A stretch of 64,000 nt of DNA, taken from contig JAISUR010000004.1 in NCBI GenBank assembly GCA_031271975.1, forward strand, positions 1 through 64,000. The letters are read 5' to 3'. The stretch is from Propionibacteriaceae bacterium (GTDB taxonomy: Bacteria; Actinomycetota; Actinomycetes; Propionibacteriales; Propionibacteriaceae). Both the position numbers and the translations under genes were made by a program. Below, piece after piece: positions 8,689 through 16,782 of the stretch. The notes under the pieces are model-generated. The model had not been told where the DNA came from. It saw only the letters and a program-made list of their open reading frames with translations, and searched no databases. Each line of letters starts with the position of its first letter. Position 1 is the stretch's first letter.

Positions 8689-9477
8689 ATGAACGAGCAA
8701 GACATCAAAGACATCGAACAGCGCGAGGAGTTGCTGTACGCGGCATTGACCGCATCCGACGCCGTCGGCTTGGGCGAACTGCTCGCCGACGATTTCCAAG
8801 ACACGCACTTCGCGGGCCTCGTCGCCAAGAAAGGCCCCTATCTGACCGGCCACCGGGACCGCGTGTTCCGCTGCGGGTTGATCGAGCGGGTCTCCGGTTA
8901 CACCTGGACGAACGGGCAGGTAGGCATCACGGCCGGGCACATCACCGTGGCGCCGCACCCCGCCAAACCGGGCGATCCGCTGACGTTGATGCAAACCATC
9001 ATCTGGGTAAAGCAGGGCAACTGGAAGGTGCTGGTGCGCCAGACCACCAAGGGCGAGGTCGTCCCGGTCGCGCCATGCCTGCCCGAGTTGGCCCCGGGGA
9101 CTGGGACTCCGCAGGACGTGGAAGCCGCCGAGTTGGCCTTCTACGGAACCCAGGTCTCCAACGATGTGGCCAAGATGGGCGGCCTGCTGTCCAACTCGCT
9201 GAGCTGGTTTGCCCACGCGGGCGGCTACCTCGACTCCAAGGCGAGCTACATCCAGGCCGTCGCCGCGGCGAAATATGCCCATGCGGGAATCTGGAAACTG
9301 GGCGGCAAGACGCAAGTGTTCGGCAACGCGGCGGTCAGCGTCGGCACCATCGACATGGACTGCATGCCGGCCGACCACTTCCGCTTCTCAATGCGGGTGG
9401 ACTACGTCCTCTTGTGGGCCCTAGAAGCGGACGGCTGGAAGATGATCGCCCGCCACGGGACAAGGCAGCCGTTGTGA
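8689..9477 (+). CDS. Tandem double NTF2/SnoaL-like protein
   Basis: 262 residues holding two NTF2-like domains: about 1-130 (QREELLYAAL...WKVLVRQTTKG) and 140-262 (SLSWFAHAGGYLDSKASYIQ...WKMIARHGTRQPL). Both resemble the single-domain protein encoded just upstream, particularly in the closing W-x-L/I-V/A-R-x-x-T/G-R-x-P motif. The three domains probably arose by duplication. GAGAGG precedes the ATG. The function is unknown. The fusion suggests a pseudo-dimer with one active and one structural half, as seen in other fused NTF2 proteins, but this cannot be read from sequence alone. Confidence 0.65.
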   Translation: MNEQDIKDIEQREELLYAALTASDAVGLGELLADDFQDTHFAGLVAKKGPYLTGHRDRVFRCGLIERVSGYTWTNGQVGITAGHITVAPHPAKPGDPLTLMQTIIWVKQGNWKVLVRQTTKGEVVPVAPCLPELAPGTGTPQDVEAAELAFYGTQVSNDVAKMGGLLSNSLSWFAHAGGYLDSKASYIQAVAAAKYAHAGIWKLGGKTQVFGNAAVSVGTIDMDCMPADHFRFSMRVDYVLLWALEADGWKMIARHGTRQPL

Positions 9478-9500
9478 CACTGCTCGCGCCGTAGCCGCGC

Positions 9501-9535
9501 CCGTCATTCCGGACTCGATCTCGGACGAAGTCCGG
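9501..9535. repeat. Short copy of the palindromic repeat
   Basis: CCGTCATTCCGGACTCGATC followed by the CGGACgaaGTCCG hairpin. It lies in the 96-base gap before the lactonase gene and is a truncated form of the larger repeats. Confidence 0.7.
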
Positions 9536-9573
9536 CCACAACCCGAATCATCGAACCAAACCTGAGGAGCACT

Positions 9574-10689
9574 ATGCCTTCGACACTGGCCATCATCGGC
9601 TGCTACACCACTGAGCAACGCAAGGCGCGCGGCAAGGCGCTGCGGTCCGTCACATATCCCGGTTGGGAGCCGCTGGGCGAACTGCCGGACGCCAACCCGT
9701 CCTTCCAGGTCATCGACCCGGACAAGTCCGTCATCTATTCAGTGCACGGAGACATGGAGACTGCCAGCGCCTACAAACTCGACCCCGCGACCGGCGCGCT
9801 GTCCAAACTGAGCGAGGTCGCGGCGGGAGGCAAGAACGGCGTGGCGCTGGTCCGCTGCCCAGACGCGCCTTACGTCTTCATCTCCAACTATTCCTCGGGG
9901 GCGGTCTCGGCGCTGCCCGTGGCCCCAGACGGAGCCTTGGGCGACGCGGTGTTCGTCCTGGACCTGCCCGGCGAGCCCGGCCCGCACCGCAAGGAGCAGC
10001 CGTTCGGACACCCGCACGACGCGATCATCGACCCTTCCGGCAAGTACTTGATCGTGCCCGACAAGGGCTTGGACCGCGTGTTCGCCATCACTTGGACGCC
10101 CACGGGCGAGTTGAGCGTGGCCAGTTCCGTGCAGACCCGTCCCGGGGCGGGCCCCAGGCATCTGAAGTTCCACCCGAACGGCAAATACGCCTACGCCGTG
10201 GGTGAGATCGACTCGTCGGTCTATTCCTTTGCCTGGGACGCCGACGCGGGCGAGTTCACCGCACTGCACGTCGTGCCCGCGCTGCCTTCCGACTACTTCC
10301 CGCATTCGACGACAGCCGAGGTCATCGTCGATCCGGCGGGCCGCTTCGTATTCGTGTCCAACCGCGGCCTGAACCACGTGACCCGCTTCGCCATCGATCC
10401 GGACGATCCAGGCAAGCTGACTGTGCTCGGGTGGACGGACTGCGGCGGTCCGGAGCCGCGCTTCATGACGCTGTCGCCGGACGGCAGCCGCCTCATCGTC
10501 GCCAACGAGCAGGGCGACAACATCGTGGAATTCGCCATCGGCGGCGACGGCTCATTGTCAGAAGTGGCCCGCGTGTCCGTGATCAGCCCCAGCTCGATCA
10601 TCTTCGTCGAAACAACGGCCAGCCGTCATCCCGGACAAGTTCCGGGATCTCGGACGAAGTCCGGTTTTTCAGATGAGGCAGGGCGTTGA
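9574..10689 (+). CDS. Beta-propeller lactonase family protein (YbhE/Pgl-like)
   Basis: A 371-residue seven-bladed propeller of the 6-phosphogluconolactonase/muconate-cycloisomerase-like family. Typical blades read DPSGKYLIVPDKGLDRV, GPRHLKFHPNGKYAYAV and DPAGRFVFVSNRGLNHV, and PFGHPHD holds the conserved His. It would hydrolyse a sugar-acid lactone. GAGGAG stands before the ATG. The last 20 or so residues (from about SRHPGQVPG) are encoded by a palindromic repeat that begins at 10623, so the native C terminus has probably been replaced. The same repeat contains a terminator-like hairpin with five Ts before the stop codon. Actual substrate unknown. Confidence 0.8.
   Translation: MPSTLAIIGCYTTEQRKARGKALRSVTYPGWEPLGELPDANPSFQVIDPDKSVIYSVHGDMETASAYKLDPATGALSKLSEVAAGGKNGVALVRCPDAPYVFISNYSSGAVSALPVAPDGALGDAVFVLDLPGEPGPHRKEQPFGHPHDAIIDPSGKYLIVPDKGLDRVFAITWTPTGELSVASSVQTRPGAGPRHLKFHPNGKYAYAVGEIDSSVYSFAWDADAGEFTALHVVPALPSDYFPHSTTAEVIVDPAGRFVFVSNRGLNHVTRFAIDPDDPGKLTVLGWTDCGGPEPRFMTLSPDGSRLIVANEQGDNIVEFAIGGDGSLSEVARVSVISPSSIIFVETTASRHPGQVPGSRTKSGFSDEAGR
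10623..10669 (+). repeat. Palindromic repeat inside lactonase 3' end, terminator-like
   Basis: CCGTCATCCCGGACAAGTTC and CGGACgaaGTCCG followed by GTTTTTC. The last hairpin plus T-run looks like an intrinsic terminator. It lies before the lactonase stop codon (10687-10689) and before the following amidohydrolase gene. Confidence 0.7.
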
Positions 10690-10690
10690 C

Positions 10691-11671
10691 ATGACCGACA
10701 TCATCGAACCGGACATCCCCATCATCGATGTCCACCACCATCTGTGGGATCCCGTCGTGGCCGTCTCGCAAGGCCAATCCGGCGGCTACCTGCTGGAAGA
10801 CCTGGTCGCGGACCTGAACGCGGGGCACAAAGTCGTCGCGTCCGTCTACATCGAATGTGCGAGCTACTACCGCAAGGGCGTGCCCCAAGCGATGGCGCCG
10901 ATCGGCGAGGTCGAGTTCGCCTGCGGAATCGCGGCCCAGGGCGCGTCGGAGGCTTACGGCCCGGCGCATTTCTGCGACTCGATCATCGGCTACGCGGACT
11001 TCGGAAACCTCGGCGCCGACGTGGAGCCGGTGCTGGAGGCGTTGGTGCGGCAAGGCAACGGCCGGCTCAAGGGCATCCGCTACCGCACCAACTCCAACCC
11101 GGAAGTGAAGCAAGAATCACCAGAGGACATCATCGCCACACCCAACTTCCGGGCGGCCTACGGCAAACTCGCCAAGTTCGGCCTCAGCTACGACTGCTGG
11201 TGCTACCACCCGCAGCTTCCGGACCTGATCAACTGCGTGCGGGAACACCCGGACGTCCCGGTGGCCATGAACCACTGCGGCGGCCTGATCGGCATGGGCT
11301 CCTACGCCAACCGCCGCGAAGAGTGCCGCCAAGAGTGGATCGGCTACCTGAAGGAATTGGCCAAGTCGCCCACGTTCTACATGAAGCTGGGCGCTTTCTT
11401 CATGCCCGTCTTCGGCCTGAACATGCGCGGGCGGGACGACCTGAACGCCGAAGTGCTCGCCGCAGCCGCGAAGCCGATCATCTACGACCTGCTGGAGATC
11501 TTCGGCCCCGAACGCTGCATGTTTGAATCGAACTTCCCTGTGACCAGGGATTTCATCGACTACGCGACCATGTACAACGCGTACAAGATCGCCGTGGCCG
11601 ACCTGACCCCCGCCGAAAAGCTTTGGGTCTTCCACGATGCGGCCAAGACGTTCTATCGGATGAACGTCTGA
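10691..11671 (+). CDS. Amidohydrolase-2 family metal-dependent hydrolase
   Basis: A 326-residue TIM-barrel hydrolase of the COG3618/amidohydrolase 2 type. IIDVHHHLWDP supplies the HxH metal site near residue 16. Further metal or catalytic positions are NHCGG and the ESNFPVTRD near the C-terminal end, as in L-fuconolactonase-like and 2-pyrone-4,6-dicarbaxylate hydrolase-like proteins. It probably opens a lactone or cleaves a C-C bond of a carboxylate. The start at 10691 is one base after the lactonase stop. An alternative ATG at 10673 would begin inside the lactonase gene. Two lactonase-like proteins side by side support a lactone intermediate. Confidence 0.8.
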   Translation: MTDIIEPDIPIIDVHHHLWDPVVAVSQGQSGGYLLEDLVADLNAGHKVVASVYIECASYYRKGVPQAMAPIGEVEFACGIAAQGASEAYGPAHFCDSIIGYADFGNLGADVEPVLEALVRQGNGRLKGIRYRTNSNPEVKQESPEDIIATPNFRAAYGKLAKFGLSYDCWCYHPQLPDLINCVREHPDVPVAMNHCGGLIGMGSYANRREECRQEWIGYLKELAKSPTFYMKLGAFFMPVFGLNMRGRDDLNAEVLAAAAKPIIYDLLEIFGPERCMFESNFPVTRDFIDYATMYNAYKIAVADLTPAEKLWVFHDAAKTFYRMNV

Positions 11672-11687
11672 CCGCCCCTCCCATTGA

Positions 11688-11710
11688 ATAAGAGGCCCGC
11701 AAGGCCTTAT
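11688..11710 (+). other. Intercistronic hairpin before the MFS gene
   Basis: ATAAGaGGCC and GGCCTTAT pair around CGCAA with one bulged A. No T-run follows, so it is more likely an attenuator or a processing hairpin than a full terminator. Confidence 0.4.
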
Positions 11711-11724
11711 GAAAGGAAACTCCA

Positions 11725-13062
11725 ATGAGTTCTGCTGAAACGGCCGTGGAGAACCCGGTCGAGAAGCGAGTCATCAGGAAGATGTATATCCGGCTGGTGC
11801 CGTTCCTGATCATCGCCTACTTCGTCAACTACATCGACCGCACCAACTTGAGCTTCGCCTCCCTGGAGATGAACGCGGACCTGAACCTGTCGCAGACCGC
11901 TTTTGGCCTGGGCGCTGGTCTGTTCTTCGTCACCTACGTCGTGCTTGAGGTGCCGTCGAACATCATCCTGGAGAAGGTGGGCGCCCGAAAGTGGATCGCG
12001 CGCATCATGATCACCTGGGGCATCATCTCCGGGTGCATGGCCTTCATCCAGAACGAGGTGCACTTCTACATCGTCCGCCTGCTGCTGGGCGCGGCGGAGG
12101 CCGGCTTCTTCCCAGGCATGATTTTCTATCTGTCCATCTGGTTCCCGATCAAACACCGGGCCCGCATCCAGGGCGTGCTGCTCTTCGCCGTCCCGTTCTC
12201 CATCACATTGGGCGCGCCGGTGTCCGGCCTGCTGCTCGGCGTAGAGGCGTTCGGCTTCGTGGGCTGGCAGATCATGTACATCTTGGAAGCCCTGCCGGCG
12301 GTAATCATCGGTTTGGCGACTTTCATTTGGCTGACGGACCGCCCCGAGGTGGCCAAGTGGCTGCCCGAGGACGAGAAGCAGTGGCTCGTGGACACCCTCG
12401 CCAGGGAGAAGGAGATCATTGCCGCCAATTCGAAGCAGACCAGCGGGAAGGGCGCCTGGAAACTGGCGTTCATGGATTGGCGCGTGTGGATGATCATCCT
12501 GGGCGACATCGCACTGTGCGCGTTGAACACCGGTGTGGGCACGTTCCTGCCGCAGATCATCAAGGGCTTGGGCATTCCGGACAACTTCACTGTGACGGTC
12601 ATCACGGCCATCCCGTATGCGATTGCGGCGGTGGCGCTGCTGCTGTGGACCCGGCATTCCGACAAGACCGGCGAGCGCAAGTGGCACATCGCCGGGCCAA
12701 TGGGCACGGCGGCGATCCTCATGGCGGGATCGGTGTTCATCCCAGACCCGGTGGCGAAGATCGTCTGCCTCGGCGGCGCGATGGTGTGCCTGTACTGCTT
12801 CAACCCGGTGCTGTGGACGCTCCCGCTGTCCTTCCTCACCGGCGCGGCGGCGGCTTCCGGCGTGGCGTTGATCAACGCTTGCGGCAACATCGCGAACTTC
12901 CCGATCCCGTACGCCATCGGCTACCTCAAGGACGCGACTGGCTCTTACGATCCGGGCTTGTTCCTGGTCGCGATATTGGCCGCCATCGGAACGGTGGCGA
13001 TCCTGATCGTAGGCCAGCGCAAGTACATCAAGCCTCCGGAAGAGCAGTTGGCAGAGGCTTGA
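11725..13062 (+). CDS. MFS transporter, anion:cation symporter family
   Basis: 445 residues with about 12 hydrophobic helices. The N-terminal YIDRTNLSFA motif and the loop GARKWIARIMITWG are typical of the ACS family (tartrate, glucarate, hexuronate and phthalate carriers). It should import an organic acid by proton symport. AAAGGA precedes the ATG. It closes the glyoxylate operon, so its substrate is probably the acid that the locus degrades. A hairpin with 13-bp arms at 13235-13266 may end transcription. The exact substrate cannot be inferred from sequence. Confidence 0.88.
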   Translation: MSSAETAVENPVEKRVIRKMYIRLVPFLIIAYFVNYIDRTNLSFASLEMNADLNLSQTAFGLGAGLFFVTYVVLEVPSNIILEKVGARKWIARIMITWGIISGCMAFIQNEVHFYIVRLLLGAAEAGFFPGMIFYLSIWFPIKHRARIQGVLLFAVPFSITLGAPVSGLLLGVEAFGFVGWQIMYILEALPAVIIGLATFIWLTDRPEVAKWLPEDEKQWLVDTLAREKEIIAANSKQTSGKGAWKLAFMDWRVWMIILGDIALCALNTGVGTFLPQIIKGLGIPDNFTVTVITAIPYAIAAVALLLWTRHSDKTGERKWHIAGPMGTAAILMAGSVFIPDPVAKIVCLGGAMVCLYCFNPVLWTLPLSFLTGAAAASGVALINACGNIANFPIPYAIGYLKDATGSYDPGLFLVAILAAIGTVAILIVGQRKYIKPPEEQLAEA

Positions 13063-13073
13063 TCCCGACACGC

Positions 13074-13189
13074 CCTGGAGGGTGCCCCTGGCGGGGCACA
13101 CGGACTACGTCCGAGGTCCCGGAACCCCACCCCACAAAGTTCTTCGATACTTTGCGGGGGCCCCGGAACAAAGTCCGGGATGACGGGCC
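13074..13189. repeat. Palindromic repeat copy with nested hairpin
   Basis: GGTGCCCC/GGGGCAC and CGGACtacGTCCG hairpins, then CCCGGAAC. A 41-base hairpin insert (13126-13166, CCCACAAAGT...ACTTTGCGGG) and a second AAC (13167-13169) follow, then CCGGGATGACGGG. The gap 13063-13444 holds this copy, a terminator-like hairpin, a second copy and a small GAGCGC hairpin, but no gene. Confidence 0.85.
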
Positions 13190-13234
13190 CCGGAAGAGGG
13201 TTACAGGTGTAAACGTAAGGTATCTCTCGCTGAG

Positions 13235-13266
13235 GGGGTGTGGCGCGGCCGTTCGCGCCACACCCC
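13235..13266 (+). terminator. Strong hairpin after the MFS gene
   Basis: GGGGTGTGGCGCG and CGCGCCACACCCC form 13 perfect pairs around GCCGTT. TTACCTC follows instead of a clean T-run, so termination is probable but unproven. Confidence 0.55.
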
Positions 13267-13276
13267 TTACCTCACC

Positions 13277-13395
13277 GTCATCCCGGACTTGTTCCGGGAT
13301 CTTGGGACGCAGTCCCATGCACCCCGGAGGGGTGCCCCCCTCATGGGGCACACACGGACTTCGTCCGGGATGCCGGAACGAGCCCAGCATGACGG
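13277..13395. repeat. Palindromic repeat copy
   Basis: It starts GTCATCCCGGACTTGTTCCG, continues with GGGACgcAGTCCC, GGGGTGCCCC/GGGGCAC and CGGACttcGTCCG, and ends with ATGACGG. The nested AAC-flanked hairpin is absent. At 13408-13426 a lone GAGCGCgtaGCGCTC hairpin of the second repeat family follows. Confidence 0.8.
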
Positions 13396-13444
13396 TCACG
13401 CGGTGGCGAGCGCGTAGCGCTCTCTTCTTCAGAAAGGAAGCAAA

Positions 13445-14266
13445 ATGTCTACCTGGTTCATCACTGGATGTTCCACCGGATTTGGCCGCGCCTTGGCCCA
13501 GGCGACGCTGGCGCGCGGCTGGAACACCGTCGTCACGGCGCGCGACCCGGCTGCGATCGCCGACCTCGCCGACGGCTATCCGAATGCCCTTCCGCTGGCG
13601 CTCGACGTGGCTGACCACGGCCAAGTCGTCGCCGCGGTGGCCGCCGCCAACGCCCGTTTCGGCGGGATCGACGTGCTGGTGAACAACGCCGGCTACGGTT
13701 ACCGGTCCGCTGTCGAAGAGGGCGAGCGGGCCGCGATCGAAGCCATGTTCGCCGTCAACTTCTACGGGGCCATCGACCTGATACAGCAGGTGCTGCCGCA
13801 GATGCGGGAGCGCAGGTCGGGGACGATCATCAACATGTCCTCGGTGGCCGGCCGGATGACCGCCCCAGGCTCGGGCTTTTACGCCGCCAGCAAGTGCGCG
13901 TTGGAGGGCATGTCCGATGGCTTGCGCGTGGAGACGGCCGAGTACGGCATTCGCGTGCTCGTCGTCGAGCCGGGTCCATTCCGCACCGACTTCGCGGGCC
14001 GTTCGCTGGTGCAGTCCGAGGCGCCGCTGGACGCGTATGCCAAGACGGCGGGCGCCCGCCGCAAGGAGAACGACTCCATGGACGGTACCCAGCCCGGCGA
14101 TCCGGTCAAGGGCGCCCAGGCGATCATCGCGGCGGCCACGGCGGAGAATCCGCCGTTCCGGCTGCCGCTGGGCGTGAGCGCCGTCACCCGCATCCGCGAA
14201 CTGCTCGCCCAGCAAGCCGCCGAGTTGGAGGCCTGGGCCGAAGTCGGGTTGGCTACGGATTTCTAG
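13445..14266 (+). CDS. Short-chain dehydrogenase/reductase
   Basis: A 273-residue classical SDR with TGCSTGFG at residues 8-15, NNAGYG near 78, NMSSVAG, and YAASK near 145. The PGPFRTDF stretch and the C-terminal tail resemble the retinol-dehydrogenase-like or 'oxidoreductase' SDR group rather than KduD. AAAGGAAG precedes the ATG. It stands alone between repeat-filled gaps and has no informative partner, so the substrate is unknown. Confidence 0.85.
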   Translation: MSTWFITGCSTGFGRALAQATLARGWNTVVTARDPAAIADLADGYPNALPLALDVADHGQVVAAVAAANARFGGIDVLVNNAGYGYRSAVEEGERAAIEAMFAVNFYGAIDLIQQVLPQMRERRSGTIINMSSVAGRMTAPGSGFYAASKCALEGMSDGLRVETAEYGIRVLVVEPGPFRTDFAGRSLVQSEAPLDAYAKTAGARRKENDSMDGTQPGDPVKGAQAIIAAATAENPPFRLPLGVSAVTRIRELLAQQAAELEAWAEVGLATDF

Positions 14267-14332
14267 GACACCCCCGTTCACCTGCGCCGAGTTGCCGCGC
14301 CGGTGGGAGACAATCGTCTTCTGGGGGTAAGT

Positions 14333-15226
14333 ATGGATCGCAGGCAGTTCCTGATCAGCTTGGGCGGCTTGGCCGCGTTAGCTGGCTGCGCCCAAACCAT
14401 GCCGGAGACGACGCCGACGCCGACGGTGACGCCCACGCCCAAGACGGTCTTGAAGATCTGGTCGGGGAGTACCCCTGTGGAGCGCGCGGTGCGCGAAGTC
14501 CTGGCAGCGGCCGTGGTCGCCGCGGATTACGAGGCCGAAACGAAAGACGTCGTGACCGATGGCGTCGAAGCCCTCATGTATGAGCTGCAGGCCGACCCGC
14601 TGGCCATGACGCTGGGGTTTGCCGGCACGATGTTGGACGCGCTCCCGGCCGTCGACGAGCCGCCCCCGCCGGATGAACTCCTCGCCACGCTGGCCGCGGC
14701 CGTCGAGGAGAGCGCAACGCTCCTGAAGACAACACCACTGGACGGGAAACTGGTCTGGGCGGTGCTGCCGGAGACGGGGTTGACCAGCTTGGCGGAGCTG
14801 AAGCAGTGGACGGCCCCGGCTCCGAAGACCATCGGCATTTCGGCCGCCGCGGGCGCCAAATCCGACGGCTACCCCGCGCTGACAGTGACCTATGGCGCGG
14901 CTTTGGAGACGGTCCTGATTGCCTCGCCGACCAACCGCGCCGAACGGCTACGCAGCGGCGAGTTGGACATTGCCGGGTTCCGAGCCTGCGAGTCGGCCGA
15001 GTTGGCGGGCTTCACAATCCTGGAAGACACCCTTGGCCTGGGCGAGTCCGACCCGATGGTGACGATGGTCAATCCGGCGCTTCCCGAGGCCGAGCCCGCC
15101 GCGATCCTGGCCGTCACCGACGCCCTGAAGAAGATCACGCCGGAGAACTTCGCCGCGCTAGAGAAAGCTGTCGCCGGCGGGGCCGACGCCAAAGTGCAGG
15201 CGGCCGCTTGGCTTGCGAGCCATTAA
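14333..15226 (+). CDS. Osmoprotectant-type (OpuAC/ProX-like) substrate-binding lipoprotein
   Basis: 297 residues. The N terminus MDRRQFLISLGGLAALAGC combines a twin-arginine-like DRRQFL with a lipobox ending at Cys19, so it is a membrane-anchored lipoprotein. A Thr/Pro-rich linker follows, then a binding-protein fold. VNPALPEAEPAAILAVTDAL...ITPENFAALEKAV resembles the C-terminal lobe of glycine-betaine binding proteins. GGGGGTAAGT precedes the ATG at 14333. No permease or ATPase for compatible solutes is adjacent, so it is an orphan here, and ligand assignment is weak. Confidence 0.6.
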   Translation: MDRRQFLISLGGLAALAGCAQTMPETTPTPTVTPTPKTVLKIWSGSTPVERAVREVLAAAVVAADYEAETKDVVTDGVEALMYELQADPLAMTLGFAGTMLDALPAVDEPPPPDELLATLAAAVEESATLLKTTPLDGKLVWAVLPETGLTSLAELKQWTAPAPKTIGISAAAGAKSDGYPALTVTYGAALETVLIASPTNRAERLRSGELDIAGFRACESAELAGFTILEDTLGLGESDPMVTMVNPALPEAEPAAILAVTDALKKITPENFAALEKAVAGGADAKVQAAAWLASH

Positions 15227-15247
15227 TTGAGAGCGCTGCGCGCAATC

Positions 15248-15306
15248 GTCATGCCGGACTTGTTCCGGATCCCCTCTTTCCGTCATGCCGGACTTGTTCC
15301 GGGATG
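15248..15306. repeat. Two tandem short palindromic repeat units
   Basis: GTCATGCCGGACTTGTTCCG occurs twice, starting about 34 bases apart. The remaining gap up to 15450 shows no gene. It should contain the promoter of the sugar importer operon, but I see no confident -35/-10 pair. Confidence 0.75.
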
Positions 15307-15450
15307 ACGCGCGCCCGTGTGCGTTATCGATTCATTACCAACTACTTTTTCGGTTTTCCTGCCGAGCGGCGTGCGAGTCGCTAGCCTCAGTCGTAACTAG
15401 GCACCAGTGGGGGTGCCCGCTCGGTGTGCCAACGAGGGGAGAAAACGCAC

Positions 15451-16695
15451 ATGAAGAAAAAGGCTTTATTGATCGCCGCGATGGCCGGCGCGCTCGCTTT
15501 GAGCGCTTGCGCCAGCGGCGGCGACGCGCAACCGTCCGGCCAGAGCACTGGCGGCGGCGAAGTCCAGGAAGTGACGCTTACCGTTTGGGGTCCGCAGGCG
15601 GATCTCGAAAACGCGACGTCCTGGCTGCCCAAGCAGATGGAAGCCTTCGCGGCTGCTCATCCCGAATACAAAATCACCTGGAAGCAAGCCGTCGTCGGTG
15701 AGGACAAGGCTGCTGACACCGTGAAACAGGACGCGGCTTCTGCCGCCGACGTGTACATGTTCGCCAATGACCAGTTGGGCCAGTTGATCCAGTCCAGCGC
15801 CATCGGCACCTTGCCTTCCAACGTGGTGGAACAGGTCAAGTCGCAAAACTCCGACGTCATGGTCACCTCGGTGACCGGCCCCGACGGGAGCATTTACGGC
15901 GTGCCGTACACGGCCAACACCTGGTTCATGTACTACGACAAGTCGAAGTTCTCCGAGGAAGACGTGAAGAGCCTCGACACCATGCTGGAGAAGGGCAAGG
16001 TTTCTTTCCCGCTGGACACCGCGTGGTACCTGCCGGCCTTCTATGTGGGCAATGGCTGCACCTTCTTCGGGCCTGATGGCACCGACGAGGCCGCTGGTAT
16101 CGACTTCACCGGCGACAAGGCCGCGAAAGTCACCGAGTACCTCGTGGCGCTCGCGAAGAACAAGAACTTCATCAACGACGTCGACGGCGCCGGCCTGGCC
16201 GCCATCCAGAACGGCAAGGCTTCCGCGCTGTTCTCCGGCACCTGGGACGCCGAGAAAGTCAAGGAGGCGCTCGGTGACAACTTCGGCGCCGCCGCGCTCC
16301 CGTCGTACAACTTGAACGGGCAGTCCATCCAGATGAAGGCGTTCGCCGGCTCCAAGGCCGCCGGGTTCAACCCGAACTCGAAGTTCCCGAAGGCCGCCGC
16401 CGAGTTTGCGGCGTACCTCGGTTCGGCCGATGCCCAAGCTGAGCACTACTCAATGCGTAACGTGATCCCGACGGACAAGTCGCTGGCCGCCGATGCCGCG
16501 ATCGCCGCCGATCCGGTCGCTTCGGCGCAGATGGCCGTGGTGAACTCCACCTCGATCCTGCAGCCGACCGTCACCAAGATGGGCAACTTCTGGGATCCGG
16601 CCGCAACGTTCGGCAAAGCCATCATCAATGGCGACGTGACCGCCAAGAACGCCGCCGAGAAGACAGAGGCCTGGAACAAGTCCATGAACGCCTAG
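15451..16695 (+). CDS. Sugar ABC transporter substrate-binding lipoprotein
   Basis: A 414-residue family-1 (maltose-type) extracellular binding protein. The signal peptide MKKKALLIAAMAGALALSAC ends in a lipobox Cys at residue 20. The mature part begins VTLTVWGPQADLE and has YGVPYTANTWFMYYDKSKF and the C-terminal VVNSTSILQPTVTKMGNFWDP typical of oligosaccharide-binding proteins. The start follows CGAGGGGAG. It heads an operon with MalF- and MalG-like permeases. The strong hairpin behind it may raise its transcript level over the permeases. The ligand is probably a maltodextrin-type or other di/oligosaccharide. Confidence 0.88.
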   Translation: MKKKALLIAAMAGALALSACASGGDAQPSGQSTGGGEVQEVTLTVWGPQADLENATSWLPKQMEAFAAAHPEYKITWKQAVVGEDKAADTVKQDAASAADVYMFANDQLGQLIQSSAIGTLPSNVVEQVKSQNSDVMVTSVTGPDGSIYGVPYTANTWFMYYDKSKFSEEDVKSLDTMLEKGKVSFPLDTAWYLPAFYVGNGCTFFGPDGTDEAAGIDFTGDKAAKVTEYLVALAKNKNFINDVDGAGLAAIQNGKASALFSGTWDAEKVKEALGDNFGAAALPSYNLNGQSIQMKAFAGSKAAGFNPNSKFPKAAAEFAAYLGSADAQAEHYSMRNVIPTDKSLAADAAIAADPVASAQMAVVNSTSILQPTVTKMGNFWDPAATFGKAIINGDVTAKNAAEKTEAWNKSMNA

Positions 16696-16716
16696 GCGTT
16701 CTCCGCTTGCAAGTTC

Positions 16717-16742
16717 GGCCGGTGGCTGTTCGGCCACCGGCC
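16717..16742 (+). other. Intercistronic hairpin after the binding-protein gene
   Basis: GGCCGGTGGC and GCCACCGGCC pair perfectly around TGTTCG. Placed between the binding-protein and permease genes, it probably stabilises the upstream mRNA end or partly terminates, giving excess binding protein. Confidence 0.6.
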
Positions 16743-16782
16743 AACTGCGGGCAAGTGTTCGAAATCGAGAAAAGAGCAGACC

